Shown piece by piece: positions 8,088-15,788 of a DNA stretch of 49,361 nucleotides. Position numbers and translations under genes: made by a program. The DNA comes from Actinomycetota bacterium (GTDB lineage: Bacteria; Actinomycetota; Thermoleophilia; Gaiellales; Gaiellaceae). Under the pieces are notes generated by a model, which did not search any database, had not been told where the DNA came from, and saw only the letters and a program-made list of their open reading frames with translations. Each line of letters begins with the position of its first letter. The stretch's first letter is position 1. Location of the stretch: NCBI GenBank assembly GCA_005888315.1, contig VAWH01000071.1, forward strand, positions 1 to 49,361. The letters are read 5' to 3'.

Positions 8088-8462
8088 CTAGCCGCCCCGC
8101 TCGATCAATTCCACGCGATAACCATCGGGATCGCGGACGAAGCACAGCCTCGAGCCGCCTTCGCGCACCGTGTACGGCGCGCGCTCGGGCTCGATCCCCT
8201 GGGCTGCCAGCAGCCCCAGCGTCGCGTCGAGATCGTCGACGGTCAGCGCGATGTGGCCGTAGCCGGTGCCGAGCTCGTAGGAGTCGACACCGAAGTTGTA
8301 GGTCAGCTCCAGCCGTTCGCCGTCGCCCGGCAGGCCCATGAAGATGTTGATCGCCTCGTCGCGGATCGGAAGCTCCCGGCGCTTCTCGAACCCAAGCGCC
8401 TCATAGAAAGCAACCGACCTCGCGGGATCGGTGATCCGGTAACAGGTGTGGATCAGCTCCAT
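8088..8462 (-). CDS. VOC-family protein (glyoxalase I-like)
   Basis: 124 residues, close to the usual length of a single lactoylglutathione-lyase-type VOC protein. It has the two paired beta-alpha-beta-beta-beta modules: MELIHTCYRITDPARSVAFYEALGF at the start, GYGHIALTVDDLDAT in the middle and CFVRDPDGYRVELIE at the end. The metal-binding set of glyoxalase I (His near the start, Glu in LELTYN, His in GHIAL, Glu in VELIE) appears to be present, so methylglyoxal detoxification is plausible but not proven. The ATG at 8462 shares one base with the stop of the upstream NTF2-like gene. Last gene of a four-gene overlapping operon. Confidence 0.85.
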   Translation of the reverse strand: MELIHTCYRITDPARSVAFYEALGFEKRRELPIRDEAINIFMGLPGDGERLELTYNFGVDSYELGTGYGHIALTVDDLDATLGLLAAQGIEPERAPYTVREGGSRLCFVRDPDGYRVELIERGG

Positions 8463-8842
8463 CAACAGCCCCATTCTGGCGGAGGCTCGCGGTGCCCGGG
8501 CTCGAGGTGCCAGTAGTCGCGCGCTTCGGCGACGAGGCCGTCGTCGCCGAAGCGGACGACGTGGCAGCCGGCGATCGTCGACTCGTCGCCGTTCGGCTCG
8601 AAGAGGAGGGCCCAGTACTCGATCGCGGCGCGATCCTCCTGTTCCACCGGCTCGCCGAACCAGACCTCGGGCGCCTCGGCTTCCGGGACCACCCTGCGCA
8701 TATACGCCCGCGCGTCCTCGAGCTCGCGATAGGGGTGCGAGCGGAACACGCAGTCCTCCGCGTACAGCGCCCCTGCGGCCTCGCCGTCGCCGGCGCGCCA
8801 GGCCCGCTCGTAGGCCTCCGCCCAGTGCTTGGCGGCCCTCAC
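8462..8842 (-). CDS. NTF2/SnoaL-like protein
   Basis: 126 residues with the cone-shaped NTF2 fold signature: AAKHWAEAYERAWRAGDGEAAGALYAEDCVFRSHPY, then ARAYMRR, WALLFEPNG and ARDYWHLEPG. Family members are small-molecule isomerases, hydrolases or binding proteins, and no substrate can be read. Start is GTG, overlapping the stop of the upstream VOC gene by four bases (GTGA). It is more similar in layout to the other NTF2-like gene at 9189 than to anything else here. Confidence 0.8.
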   Translation of the reverse strand: MRAAKHWAEAYERAWRAGDGEAAGALYAEDCVFRSHPYRELEDARAYMRRVVPEAEAPEVWFGEPVEQEDRAAIEYWALLFEPNGDESTIAGCHVVRFGDDGLVAEARDYWHLEPGHREPPPEWGC

Positions 8843-9192
8843 GCCGAGCCCACCAGCTCGTAGAGATTGCCGTCCGGGGCCCGGAAGTAGAACCAGACAC
8901 CGCCGCTCGCGGTGTGCAGCTCACCGACCTCTATCCCTGCTGCCTCGAGCTCCGCACGTGCCGCCGTGAGGTCGTCGACCTCGAAGCCGCCGACAACACC
9001 CTCGGGCGGATGCCCGCCCGCCGGGACACCCGGTGCGAAGATCTCGAAGAGGCTGCCGTCGGGAAGCCCGAAACCCACAAGGCCCTCGTGCTCGAATGCG
9101 CGGCTCAGCCCGAGCACGTCTTCTGCGAAGCGGACTGTCGCGTCGAAATCGGCCGCCCGCGTCCCGAGCCACGTAAGCCCGAGGATCTTCAT
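8839..9192 (-). CDS. VOC-family protein
   Basis: 117 residues: MKILGLTWLGTRAADFDATVRFAEDVLGL, GGFEVDDLTAARAELEAAGIEVG and WFYFRAPDGNLYELVGSA. This is the two-module VOC fold found in glyoxalases, bleomycin-resistance and dioxygenase proteins. The first metal ligand position is not His, so enzyme class is uncertain. ATG overlaps the preceding stop by four bases (ATGA). Member of the NTF2-VOC-NTF2-VOC operon. Confidence 0.82.
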   Translation of the reverse strand: MKILGLTWLGTRAADFDATVRFAEDVLGLSRAFEHEGLVGFGLPDGSLFEIFAPGVPAGGHPPEGVVGGFEVDDLTAARAELEAAGIEVGELHTASGGVWFYFRAPDGNLYELVGSA

Positions 9193-9515
9193 TCGAAGGT
9201 GATCACGAGCTCGCGGATCAGGTCGCCGTCCCACGTGACGCGGAGCTCCCCGGCTCGCGCGCCGGAATCCGCCACCCAGCCGTAGTCGGCGACGGTGCGG
9301 TCGCCGTCGCGTCGCACGTTGCGGATCTCGACCTCGTCGTCGGGCGGGCGCGCCTCGTAGGCGGCGCGGACCCCGTCGCGGCCGCGGAAAGGTCCGACCG
9401 GAGCACCTTCGAAGCGCACCTCGGCGTCCTCGGCGAACCACGCGCTGAACGCGGCCCAGTCGCCGCTTCGTACGGCGGCGTTGTGGGCCTCGATGTAGCG
9501 GTCGAGCGAGCTCAT
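9189..9515 (-). CDS. NTF2/SnoaL-like protein
   Basis: About 108 residues starting MSSLDRYIEAHNAAVRSGDW; an alternative ATG lies three codons upstream (9524). FSAWFAEDAEVRFEGAPVGPFRGRDGV is a typical SnoaL-like helix-strand start, and the end DLIRELVITFE is a buried strand. First gene of the four-gene operon. It overlaps the next gene by four bases, implying translational coupling and perhaps fixed stoichiometry with its VOC partner. Confidence 0.78.
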   Translation of the reverse strand: MSSLDRYIEAHNAAVRSGDWAAFSAWFAEDAEVRFEGAPVGPFRGRDGVRAAYEARPPDDEVEIRNVRRDGDRTVADYGWVADSGARAGELRVTWDGDLIRELVITFE

Positions 9516-9733
9516 GCGCGACATCTTCGCGCAAGAGGCTGTAGAGACGTCGTTGTCCTACGCGGCGTCGGGCGCGGCGCCGCCGCGGGTCTTCCTGCGG
9601 GCCGCGCCGGGCAGCGGCGAAGCGCACGCCGCGGCGTCGCTCGAGCTCGCCGCGCGGCGCCGAACTCGACGCTCAGGGCGGGTCTTGGAGCCGCGGCGCG
9701 ATTGCATTCAAGTGAAGGTCAGATTGCGCCGAA

Positions 9734-9748
9734 GACACCGTAGGTGTC
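9734..9748. promoter_or_regulatory. Perfect palindrome GACACC-GTA-GGTGTC
   Basis: Six-base arms around GTA, 34 bases upstream of the proline-rich gene and in the divergent space facing the NTF2/VOC operon. Size and position fit an operator. The half-site context CGAAGACACC also occurs near 8019. Confidence 0.4.
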
Positions 9749-9781
9749 GAAAACGCCAGTGGCCGAGTTGCCGGAGGGAGA

Positions 9782-10489
9782 GTGAAGCAGGCGGTCGAAC
9801 GAATCGGTCCTTTTGTACCCGCCTTCGCAACCGTGGGGGCTTCCGTCTGCGCGTCGTTTCTCCTCCTGCCGACGGGGCCGCTGACGTTCGGGCCGCGGTT
9901 TGTCGGACCGCCGATGACGAGAGAGAGCGGCCGTATCGTCGCCTCCCTCTCGCCTCCGGCGCAAGTGCTGCCGGGCGGCCGCGGGCCGCTGGCGCCCCCG
10001 CGCGACCGTCGCCGGCTGGCCTTCCCGGCTCACAGCTCAGCCACGTCGGCGCCGGCCTCGCAGCACTCCCGGAAGCAGGTCAGCCGGGTTGGAGCTCCGG
10101 CGGCGCCTCCGCATCCGACCCCAAGCACGCTTCCCGCACCGCCGGTTACGACGCCCGCGCCGCCGGTGACGATCCGAACCGCGTCCGAGCCGGTGAAGCC
10201 GGGATGGGGGCACGGAGACCGCAATCACGTTCACACAGGGCCGCCGGGTAGGAGAGCGAGCGGCCGGAAGAAGCAGCCGACGCCCGCCCCGGCAGAACCG
10301 CTAGTGGCCACGGTCGCTCAGCCGAGCGCCGTTCAGAACGGAGAGAAGAAATCCACTGGATCGCCGGGCAAGGGATCGAGCGGCCTGAAGAATCAGGCGA
10401 AGTCCGCCCCGCCGCAACCGCCGGTAGCCGCCGCAACCCCCCAGCACGGCCCCGTCCAGAACGGAGAGAAGAAATCAACGGGCCGCTGA
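9782..10489 (+). CDS. Proline-rich exported or membrane-anchored protein
   Basis: 235 residues, not recognised. The GTG start has a GGAGGGAGA site directly upstream, and third-codon GC is high in this frame, supporting translation. An N-terminal hydrophobic stretch (about 11-32) could be a signal or anchor; the rest is Pro/Ala/Ser/Lys-rich and probably disordered. The C-terminal third contains repeats built on QNGEKKSTG and SPGKGSSGLKNQ, with the same phrase ending the protein. It runs directly into the histidine kinase, with the stop inside the kinase's possible CTG start (CTGA), so the two are probably coupled. It could be a periplasmic spacer or ligand partner for the kinase sensor. Confidence 0.6.
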   Translation: MKQAVERIGPFVPAFATVGASVCASFLLLPTGPLTFGPRFVGPPMTRESGRIVASLSPPAQVLPGGRGPLAPPRDRRRLAFPAHSSATSAPASQHSRKQVSRVGAPAAPPHPTPSTLPAPPVTTPAPPVTIRTASEPVKPGWGHGDRNHVHTGPPGRRASGRKKQPTPAPAEPLVATVAQPSAVQNGEKKSTGSPGKGSSGLKNQAKSAPPQPPVAAATPQHGPVQNGEKKSTGR

Positions 10490-10518
10490 CCGGCAAGCTC
10501 CGCCTGGCGGGCGCGCTC

Positions 10519-12339
10519 ATGCTCCTCGTGTTGCCACTGGCAGTGGCTTTGTGGGCGTATGCGGGGTGGGACTCAGGCAAGCAGCAAGCGAAAACCGATG
10601 CGCGATTGCAGGGCTGGCTGCAGACCGCCGTCGCCGACTACAGTCGAATCCTCCGGGACGCCGAACAGCGAGCGGCTGAGCTTGGTTCATCGCCGCGTGT
10701 CCAAAGCGCGCTTGCCCGTCGCGACCGGCGCCAGCTTGCCCACCTCGCAGGCCCGAACCTCTCCTTCGAGTTAGGACGATCCGCCGAGTCCGCAACGCCG
10801 GGCGCAGTAAGCCGCAGCGTCGAAGTGGTCGCGAGCGGCCGGACGTTGGGCCGGGTGATTGTGAAGGTGCCGTTCGACGCCGATCTCCTCGCGCGGCTCG
10901 AACGCGCATCCGGTTTTCCGAACGGCGCCAGACTCGCCTTCGCGAGCGGTGACAGGCTCACTTTCGGGCCCGGCGGCACCGAATCGCAGGCGAGGCTTTC
11001 CGTCCACCGGGCAGTCGATCTCGTAACCGGCGGGGAGCGCTACCGAGCCATCGCGACCTTCTTGGGCGCTGGGCCGCAGGCCAGGAAGCTCGTAGCGCTC
11101 GCTCCGACGGCGGGGATTTCGGGCGACGCGAGTGGAGATCGCTGGCGCGTCATCGTGGTCGGCTTCGGCGTGCTTGTCGCGGTGTTGCTGGCCGGCTACG
11201 CGCTCGCTCCGCTCATTGCCCGAAATCGGCTCGCAAAGCACCAGCGAACACAGGCGGCGCGGGTGCTCTCGCACGTCGGCGATGGAGTCTTTCTGATCGA
11301 CTCGGAGGGGGTGATCCGTCTGTGGAATACGGCGGCGGAGGCGATCACCGGACTCGCGGCCAACAGCGTCTGCGGGAGCCCCGCGCAGGGCGCGATTTCT
11401 GGTTGGCGGGAGGTCGAGCCGCTCATCCCTGTGGCGTCACGGCCCGGGGACCAACGCGAGATCTCGGGAGCGGAAACGGTCCCGCTCGACATAGACGGGC
11501 GGGAGCTGTGGCTTTCGATCGCAGGCGTTGCGTTCACGGACGGGACGGTCTACGCGTTCAGGGACGTGACGGACGAGCGCCGGCTCGAGGCGATCCGAAG
11601 CGAGTTTGTCGCCACCGTCTCACACGAGCTGCGCACGCCGTTGGCGTCCCTTCACGGTGCGGCGATGACCCTCAGGCAGCGGCACGAACGCCTCGATGCC
11701 GACACCCAAGTCGAGCTCCTGGACATGATTGCCGCGCAATCGACGAGGCTGGCGGCACTCGTCGAAGAGATCCTGCTGACGAGCCAGCTGGACGCGCGGT
11801 CCCTGCGCATCGCGAGCGAGCCTTTCGATCCCGAGCAGCTCGTGCGCGCTGCAGTGGAGGAAGCGCGCCTCCGTGTATCCGACGGGACAACTGTTGCGAT
11901 CTCAGCGACGAAAGTCCTGCCGCACGTCGTCGGCGATGGTATGCGGACACACCAGGTGCTCGCGAATCTGATCGACAACGCGATCAAGTATTCGCCCCCC
12001 GAAGCGCGGATTGAAGTGACGGCCGAGCAGGAGGGGGAATCGATTCGATTCTCGGTCCGGGATGACGGATTCGGGATCCCCGGCGGCGAGCAGAACCGGA
12101 TCTTCGACAAATTTTACCGCCTCGACCCGGATCACCTCCGCGGTGTGAGCGGTAGCGGGCTCGGGCTGTACATCTGTCGCGAGCTCGTTCGGTCAATGAG
12201 CGGCCGGATCTGGGTCGAGTCCGCGCCGGGAAGGGGAGCAACGTTCAGCTTCGAGCTTCCGATCGCCGAGCCGTTCCTCGCCGGAGTCGAGCTGCGGCCT
12301 GCAGCTCACGGCTCGAGATCCTCTCGCACCAGGCCGTAG
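10519..12339 (+). CDS. PAS-domain sensor histidine kinase
   Basis: Membrane sensor kinase of 606 residues. One membrane segment is at the N-terminus, an extracytoplasmic sensor spans about 18-207 and a second membrane segment about 208-234. A PAS domain (about 245-350, FLIDSEGVIRLWNTAAEAITG) and the HisKA box SHELRTPLASL with phospho-acceptor His369 follow. The HATPase has an N-box (LANLIDNAIKYSP), DDGFGIPG, IFDKFYRLD and GSGLGLYICREL. No regulator is adjacent. The ATG at 10519 starts inside the first membrane helix; in-frame CTG at 10486 would add TGKLRLAGAL and overlap the previous stop as CTGA, which looks more natural. The 3' end overlaps the convergent GNAT gene by 34 bases. Confidence 0.92.
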   Translation: MLLVLPLAVALWAYAGWDSGKQQAKTDARLQGWLQTAVADYSRILRDAEQRAAELGSSPRVQSALARRDRRQLAHLAGPNLSFELGRSAESATPGAVSRSVEVVASGRTLGRVIVKVPFDADLLARLERASGFPNGARLAFASGDRLTFGPGGTESQARLSVHRAVDLVTGGERYRAIATFLGAGPQARKLVALAPTAGISGDASGDRWRVIVVGFGVLVAVLLAGYALAPLIARNRLAKHQRTQAARVLSHVGDGVFLIDSEGVIRLWNTAAEAITGLAANSVCGSPAQGAISGWREVEPLIPVASRPGDQREISGAETVPLDIDGRELWLSIAGVAFTDGTVYAFRDVTDERRLEAIRSEFVATVSHELRTPLASLHGAAMTLRQRHERLDADTQVELLDMIAAQSTRLAALVEEILLTSQLDARSLRIASEPFDPEQLVRAAVEEARLRVSDGTTVAISATKVLPHVVGDGMRTHQVLANLIDNAIKYSPPEARIEVTAEQEGESIRFSVRDDGFGIPGGEQNRIFDKFYRLDPDHLRGVSGSGLGLYICRELVRSMSGRIWVESAPGRGATFSFELPIAEPFLAGVELRPAAHGSRSSRTRP

Positions 12340-12845
12340 ATGACACCGTCCACCCACTCGCCGTGGCGCCAGTAGGCGCGACGGCGAGCTCCTTCCCGAA
12401 TGAAGCCGGCGCGCTCGGCATGGCGCTGGGCGCGCTCGTTGAAGCCGTAGATCTCGAGCTGGAGGCGATGGAAGCCGACGTCGAAGAGCAGGTGCCGCTG
12501 CAGCAGCTTCGCGGCCTCGTCGGAGAGGTGGCGGCCGCGGAAGTCCGGATGGATCGCGAGGTTGCCGAGATTCGCGATCCGCGAGCGGCGGTTCGCGAGC
12601 TCGAAGCCCATCGCGCCGGCGCGGCGCCAGACTCCCCCACGCTCGACCTCGATCACGAAGCGGCCGAATTGCTCCGGCTCGCGCCGGGAGCGGTCGATCT
12701 CCTCCAGCAGCCCGTCCCGGTCGCGCGGACGCGAGCCCGCGAGGTAGGGCTCGACTTCCTCGTGCGTCATCAGCTCCGTGAGGAAGTCGATGTCGTCCGG
12801 GCCGGCGCGGCGTAGCCGCAGGCCTTCGCCTGGAACGACGCTCAA
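12306..12845 (-). CDS. GNAT acetyltransferase, RimJ/RimL-like
   Basis: 179 residues with the GNAT fold: LRLRRAGPDDIDFLTELM at the start, LGNLAIHPDFRGRHLSDEAAKLLQRHLL carrying the acetyl-CoA loop (R-G-x-x-x-S), and HRLQLEIYGFNERAQRHAERAGFIREGARRRAYW, typical of the RimL group that acetylates protein N-termini or small amines. Start is TTG at 12845. It lies 19 bases after the EamA gene, same strand, so likely co-transcribed. Substrate unknown. Confidence 0.85.
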   Translation of the reverse strand: MSVVPGEGLRLRRAGPDDIDFLTELMTHEEVEPYLAGSRPRDRDGLLEEIDRSRREPEQFGRFVIEVERGGVWRRAGAMGFELANRRSRIANLGNLAIHPDFRGRHLSDEAAKLLQRHLLFDVGFHRLQLEIYGFNERAQRHAERAGFIREGARRRAYWRHGEWVDGVIYGLVREDLEP

Positions 12846-12864
12846 GGCGAGTGCGAACGGGACA

Positions 12865-13764
12865 TCAAGTCTCGCTCGAGGCTATTCGCGCGGCCTTCCC
12901 AAGGCGAAGGGCGCCGGTGCCCAACCCGACACCGGCGAGCACGAGCGCGAGGCCGCCGAGGGCGGCCACCGTCACCGGCTCGCCGAGCAGTAAGGCCCCG
13001 TAGACGACCGCGAAGGTCGGGACGAGGTAGGTGATCAGGATCGCGCGGGAGGCGCCCGCGCCCGAGATCAGGCCGTAGTAGAGGATGTAGGCGAGGCCGG
13101 TGCCCGCGATCCCGAGCGTCAAGACCGAGGCGGTCACCTTCCAGCCGGTCATGTGGCTGGGCAGCTGAAAGAGCCCGACCGGCAGCGTCGCCAGGGTCGC
13201 GGCGATCAGAGTTCCCAGGGCGATGACGAGCGGCGAGATCCCACGCAACCGCCGGCCTGCGTAGAGGGCGGCGCCCGCGTAACAGATTGCCGAGAAGACG
13301 ACCGCGAGCGCCGCCACGAGCTGGCCGCTCGGCCGGCCGCCGACAAGCAGCGCCACGCCGGCGAAGCCGACGACGAGGCCGGCGAGACGGGAGCCGCGGA
13401 CGCGCTGGTCGTGGCTGAAACGCAGGGCGAGCAAGGCCGTGAAGAGGGGCGCCGACGCCTGGATGATCGCCGTCAGCCCCGAGTCGAGCCGCGTCTCCGC
13501 CCAGGTAATCGCGAAGATCGGGATCGCCGAGTTGAAGAGCCCGGTCACGATCAGCGGCCAGGCGGCGGCGCGAAGCTCGAGCAGCATCCGTCTCGCGCCG
13601 ACGGTGATGAGCACGATCGGCACGATCGTCAGCGCGCCGAGCGCCATCCGAAAGGCGACGAGCGTGATCGGTTGCAGCTCGCGGTCGCCGATCTTGATGA
13701 ACATGAACGAGGCGCCCCAGAGCGCCGCGAGGACGAGCAGCATTGCCAGGTGGCGCCGGCTCAT
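12865..13764 (-). CDS. EamA/DMT-family transporter
   Basis: About 299 residues with ten hydrophobic segments in two EamA halves: LAMLLVLAALWGASFMFIKIG opens the first and the second ends VYGALLLGEPVTVAALGGLALVLAGVGL. These are the signature segments of drug/metabolite exporters of the RhtA/YdcZ type, which usually export amino acids or metabolites. I chose ATG at 13764; the frame is open to 13812 but that region is the divergent space with purL. The substrate cannot be read. Confidence 0.88.
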   Translation of the reverse strand: MSRRHLAMLLVLAALWGASFMFIKIGDRELQPITLVAFRMALGALTIVPIVLITVGARRMLLELRAAAWPLIVTGLFNSAIPIFAITWAETRLDSGLTAIIQASAPLFTALLALRFSHDQRVRGSRLAGLVVGFAGVALLVGGRPSGQLVAALAVVFSAICYAGAALYAGRRLRGISPLVIALGTLIAATLATLPVGLFQLPSHMTGWKVTASVLTLGIAGTGLAYILYYGLISGAGASRAILITYLVPTFAVVYGALLLGEPVTVAALGGLALVLAGVGLGTGALRLGKAARIASSET

Positions 13765-13807
13765 AGAAGCTGAAACTCCCGGGCGGCGGGCCGTCTTGTG
13801 AGGCGGG

Positions 13808-13813
13808 TACACT
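13808..13813 (+). promoter_or_regulatory. -10 element of purL
   Basis: TACACT, followed by seven bases and then the CTG proposed as purL start. This spacing places the transcription start at or next to the first codon, so the message would be leaderless. Confidence 0.5.
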
Positions 13814-13820
13814 CAATCAC

Positions 13821-15788
13821 CTGACGCCGGTAGCGGAACAACCGCTTCATCGCGCCCTCGGGCTGACGGACGGCGAGCTTCACAGGATCTGCGACCTGCT
13901 CGGCAGGGAGCCGAATCACTTCGAGCTCGCGGTCTTCTCGTTGCTGTGGTCCGAGCACTGCGGCTACAAGCATTCGGCGCCGCTGCTGCGGCGGCTGCCC
14001 TCGGCCGGCGAAGGTGTTCTGCAGGGGCCGGGAGAGAACGCCGGCGTCGTCGACCTCGGCGACGGGCTCGCGGTCGCGTTCAAGGTCGAGAGCCACAACC
14101 ACCCGAGCGCGGTCGAGCCGTTCCAGGGCGCCGCGACGGGGGTCGGCGGGATCCTGCGCGACATCGTCGCGATGGGCGCGCGGCCGATCGCGCTGCTCGA
14201 CGGGCTGCGATTTGGCTCCCCGGATTGGTCGTTCCGCCGCGCCGTGGCCGGGATCGGCCAGTACGGCAACAGCGTCGGCGTCCCGACGGTGGGCGGTGAG
14301 GCGGTCTTCGATGAGGCTTACGAGCACAACCCGCTGGTCAACGCGATGTGCGTCGGCCTTCTTCCTGCCGAGCGAGTAACTCGCGCGGGCGCACGCGGCA
14401 CCGGAAACGTCGTTGTTCTCTACGGCGCCACCACCGGCAGGGACGGTATCGGCGGCGCCTCCGTGCTCGCCAGCCAGGAGCTCGGAGCCTCGCCGTCGCT
14501 TGCGATGGCGAGCACGAAAGGCCATGGTGGCTTGGCCGGCATGGCCGCCCTCGCAGCCGACGAGAAGCGCCCGTCGGTGCAGATCGGCGATCCGTTCACG
14601 GGCAAGAAGCTGATCGAGTCCTCGCTCGAGCTCGTCGAGGGCGGGCTGGTCGCCTCGCTGCAGGACTGCGGCGCCGCGGGTCTCGCCTCAGCCCTTGCCG
14701 AGATGGCGCGCGACGGCGCCGGCGTCGACGTCCACCTCGACCGCGTGCCGCTGCGCGAGGAGGACCTCGAGCCCTGGGAGATCATGATCTCCGAGAGCCA
14801 GGAGCGGATGGTGGCCGTCGTCGAACCGCAGCGGCTCGCCGAGGTCGAGGCCGTGCTCGACAAGTGGGAGCTGCATCACGCCGCGATCGGCTCGGTCACC
14901 GAGACAGGCGAGCTGCGCTGCTCCTTCCGGGGGGACCTCGAGGGCGCGATTCCGGCCTCGTTCCTCACCGACGAGTGCCCGCGCTACGAGGTGGAGCAGG
15001 AGCCGCAGCCCGCGCGAGCGGCACGGCCCGTGCCGCTCGCGAACCACCAGAGCACGGCATGGATCTACGAGCAGTACGACCAGCTCGTTCAGTCGCGCAC
15101 CGTTCGCAGGCCCGGGCTCGATGCCGCCGTGCTACGGCTGCGCCCGGGCTATCGAGGGCTTGCCGTCTCGCTCGACGGACCGCGGATCGGCGAGCTCGAT
15201 CCCTTCGCCGCCGGTGCCGGAGCGGTGCTCGAGGCGGCGCGCAACGTCGCCTGCGCCGGCGGTCGGCCGCTTGCCTTGACCGACTGCCTCAACTTCGCCA
15301 ACCCGGAGAAGCCTGAGATCGGCTGGGAACTCGCGCAGGCGATCGAGGGGATCGCCCAGGCGGCGGAGGCGCTCGGCATCCCGGTGGTCTCCGGCAACGT
15401 CTCGCTGTACAACGAGACCGACGGACGCCCGATCCCGCCGACGCCGGTCGTCGGCTGCGTCGGGCTCGTCGAAGACGTGCGCGAAATCCCGTCCCTCTGG
15501 CGCTCCGGCGATTCCATCCTCCTGGCTGCGGCAGGCGAGTCGCTCGCCGAGCAGGCCGCGTTGATTGAGTTCCTGTGGCGGTCGGCAAGCCGCCTTTCGC
15601 TGGCGCACGACGTCTCTGAGGGCGGGCTCGAACGCGCGATCGCCGAGGCTGCTGCCTGGAGCGGCGCCGAGGCGGAGGTCGAGTTGCCTGCCGATCATGC
15701 CGGCGCAGCGGCGATTCTGGCCGTGTCCCCGGACCAGGTCCCGGGACTTGGCTGGGAGCGGCTCGTCAAGATCGGCGAGGTCGGCTGA
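13821..15788 (+). CDS. purL: Phosphoribosylformylglycinamidine synthase subunit PurL, with an apparent CTG start
   Basis: Fourth step of purine synthesis (FGAR to FGAM, ATP- and glutamine-dependent), with PurQ and PurS, which are not in this window. 655 residues, shorter than the roughly 740 of other small PurLs, with loss near the C-terminus. Motifs include [66 protein letters not shown] and [12 protein letters not shown]. The conserved N-terminus [24 protein letters not shown] lies upstream of the first ATG (13941), and between the in-frame stop at 13764 and this segment there is no ATG, GTG or TTG. CTG at 13821 is the best-placed start. It overlaps purF by one base. Confidence 0.9.
   Translation: MTPVAEQPLHRALGLTDGELHRICDLLGREPNHFELAVFSLLWSEHCGYKHSAPLLRRLPSAGEGVLQGPGENAGVVDLGDGLAVAFKVESHNHPSAVEPFQGAATGVGGILRDIVAMGARPIALLDGLRFGSPDWSFRRAVAGIGQYGNSVGVPTVGGEAVFDEAYEHNPLVNAMCVGLLPAERVTRAGARGTGNVVVLYGATTGRDGIGGASVLASQELGASPSLAMASTKGHGGLAGMAALAADEKRPSVQIGDPFTGKKLIESSLELVEGGLVASLQDCGAAGLASALAEMARDGAGVDVHLDRVPLREEDLEPWEIMISESQERMVAVVEPQRLAEVEAVLDKWELHHAAIGSVTETGELRCSFRGDLEGAIPASFLTDECPRYEVEQEPQPARAARPVPLANHQSTAWIYEQYDQLVQSRTVRRPGLDAAVLRLRPGYRGLAVSLDGPRIGELDPFAAGAGAVLEAARNVACAGGRPLALTDCLNFANPEKPEIGWELAQAIEGIAQAAEALGIPVVSGNVSLYNETDGRPIPPTPVVGCVGLVEDVREIPSLWRSGDSILLAAAGESLAEQAALIEFLWRSASRLSLAHDVSEGGLERAIAEAAAWSGAEAEVELPADHAGAAAILAVSPDQVPGLGWERLVKIGEVG

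Noticed and set aside
13765-13820. ZTP or purine riboswitch before purL
   Set aside because: Only about 55 bases separate the divergent starts and the -10 box is next to the first codon, leaving no room for a leader.
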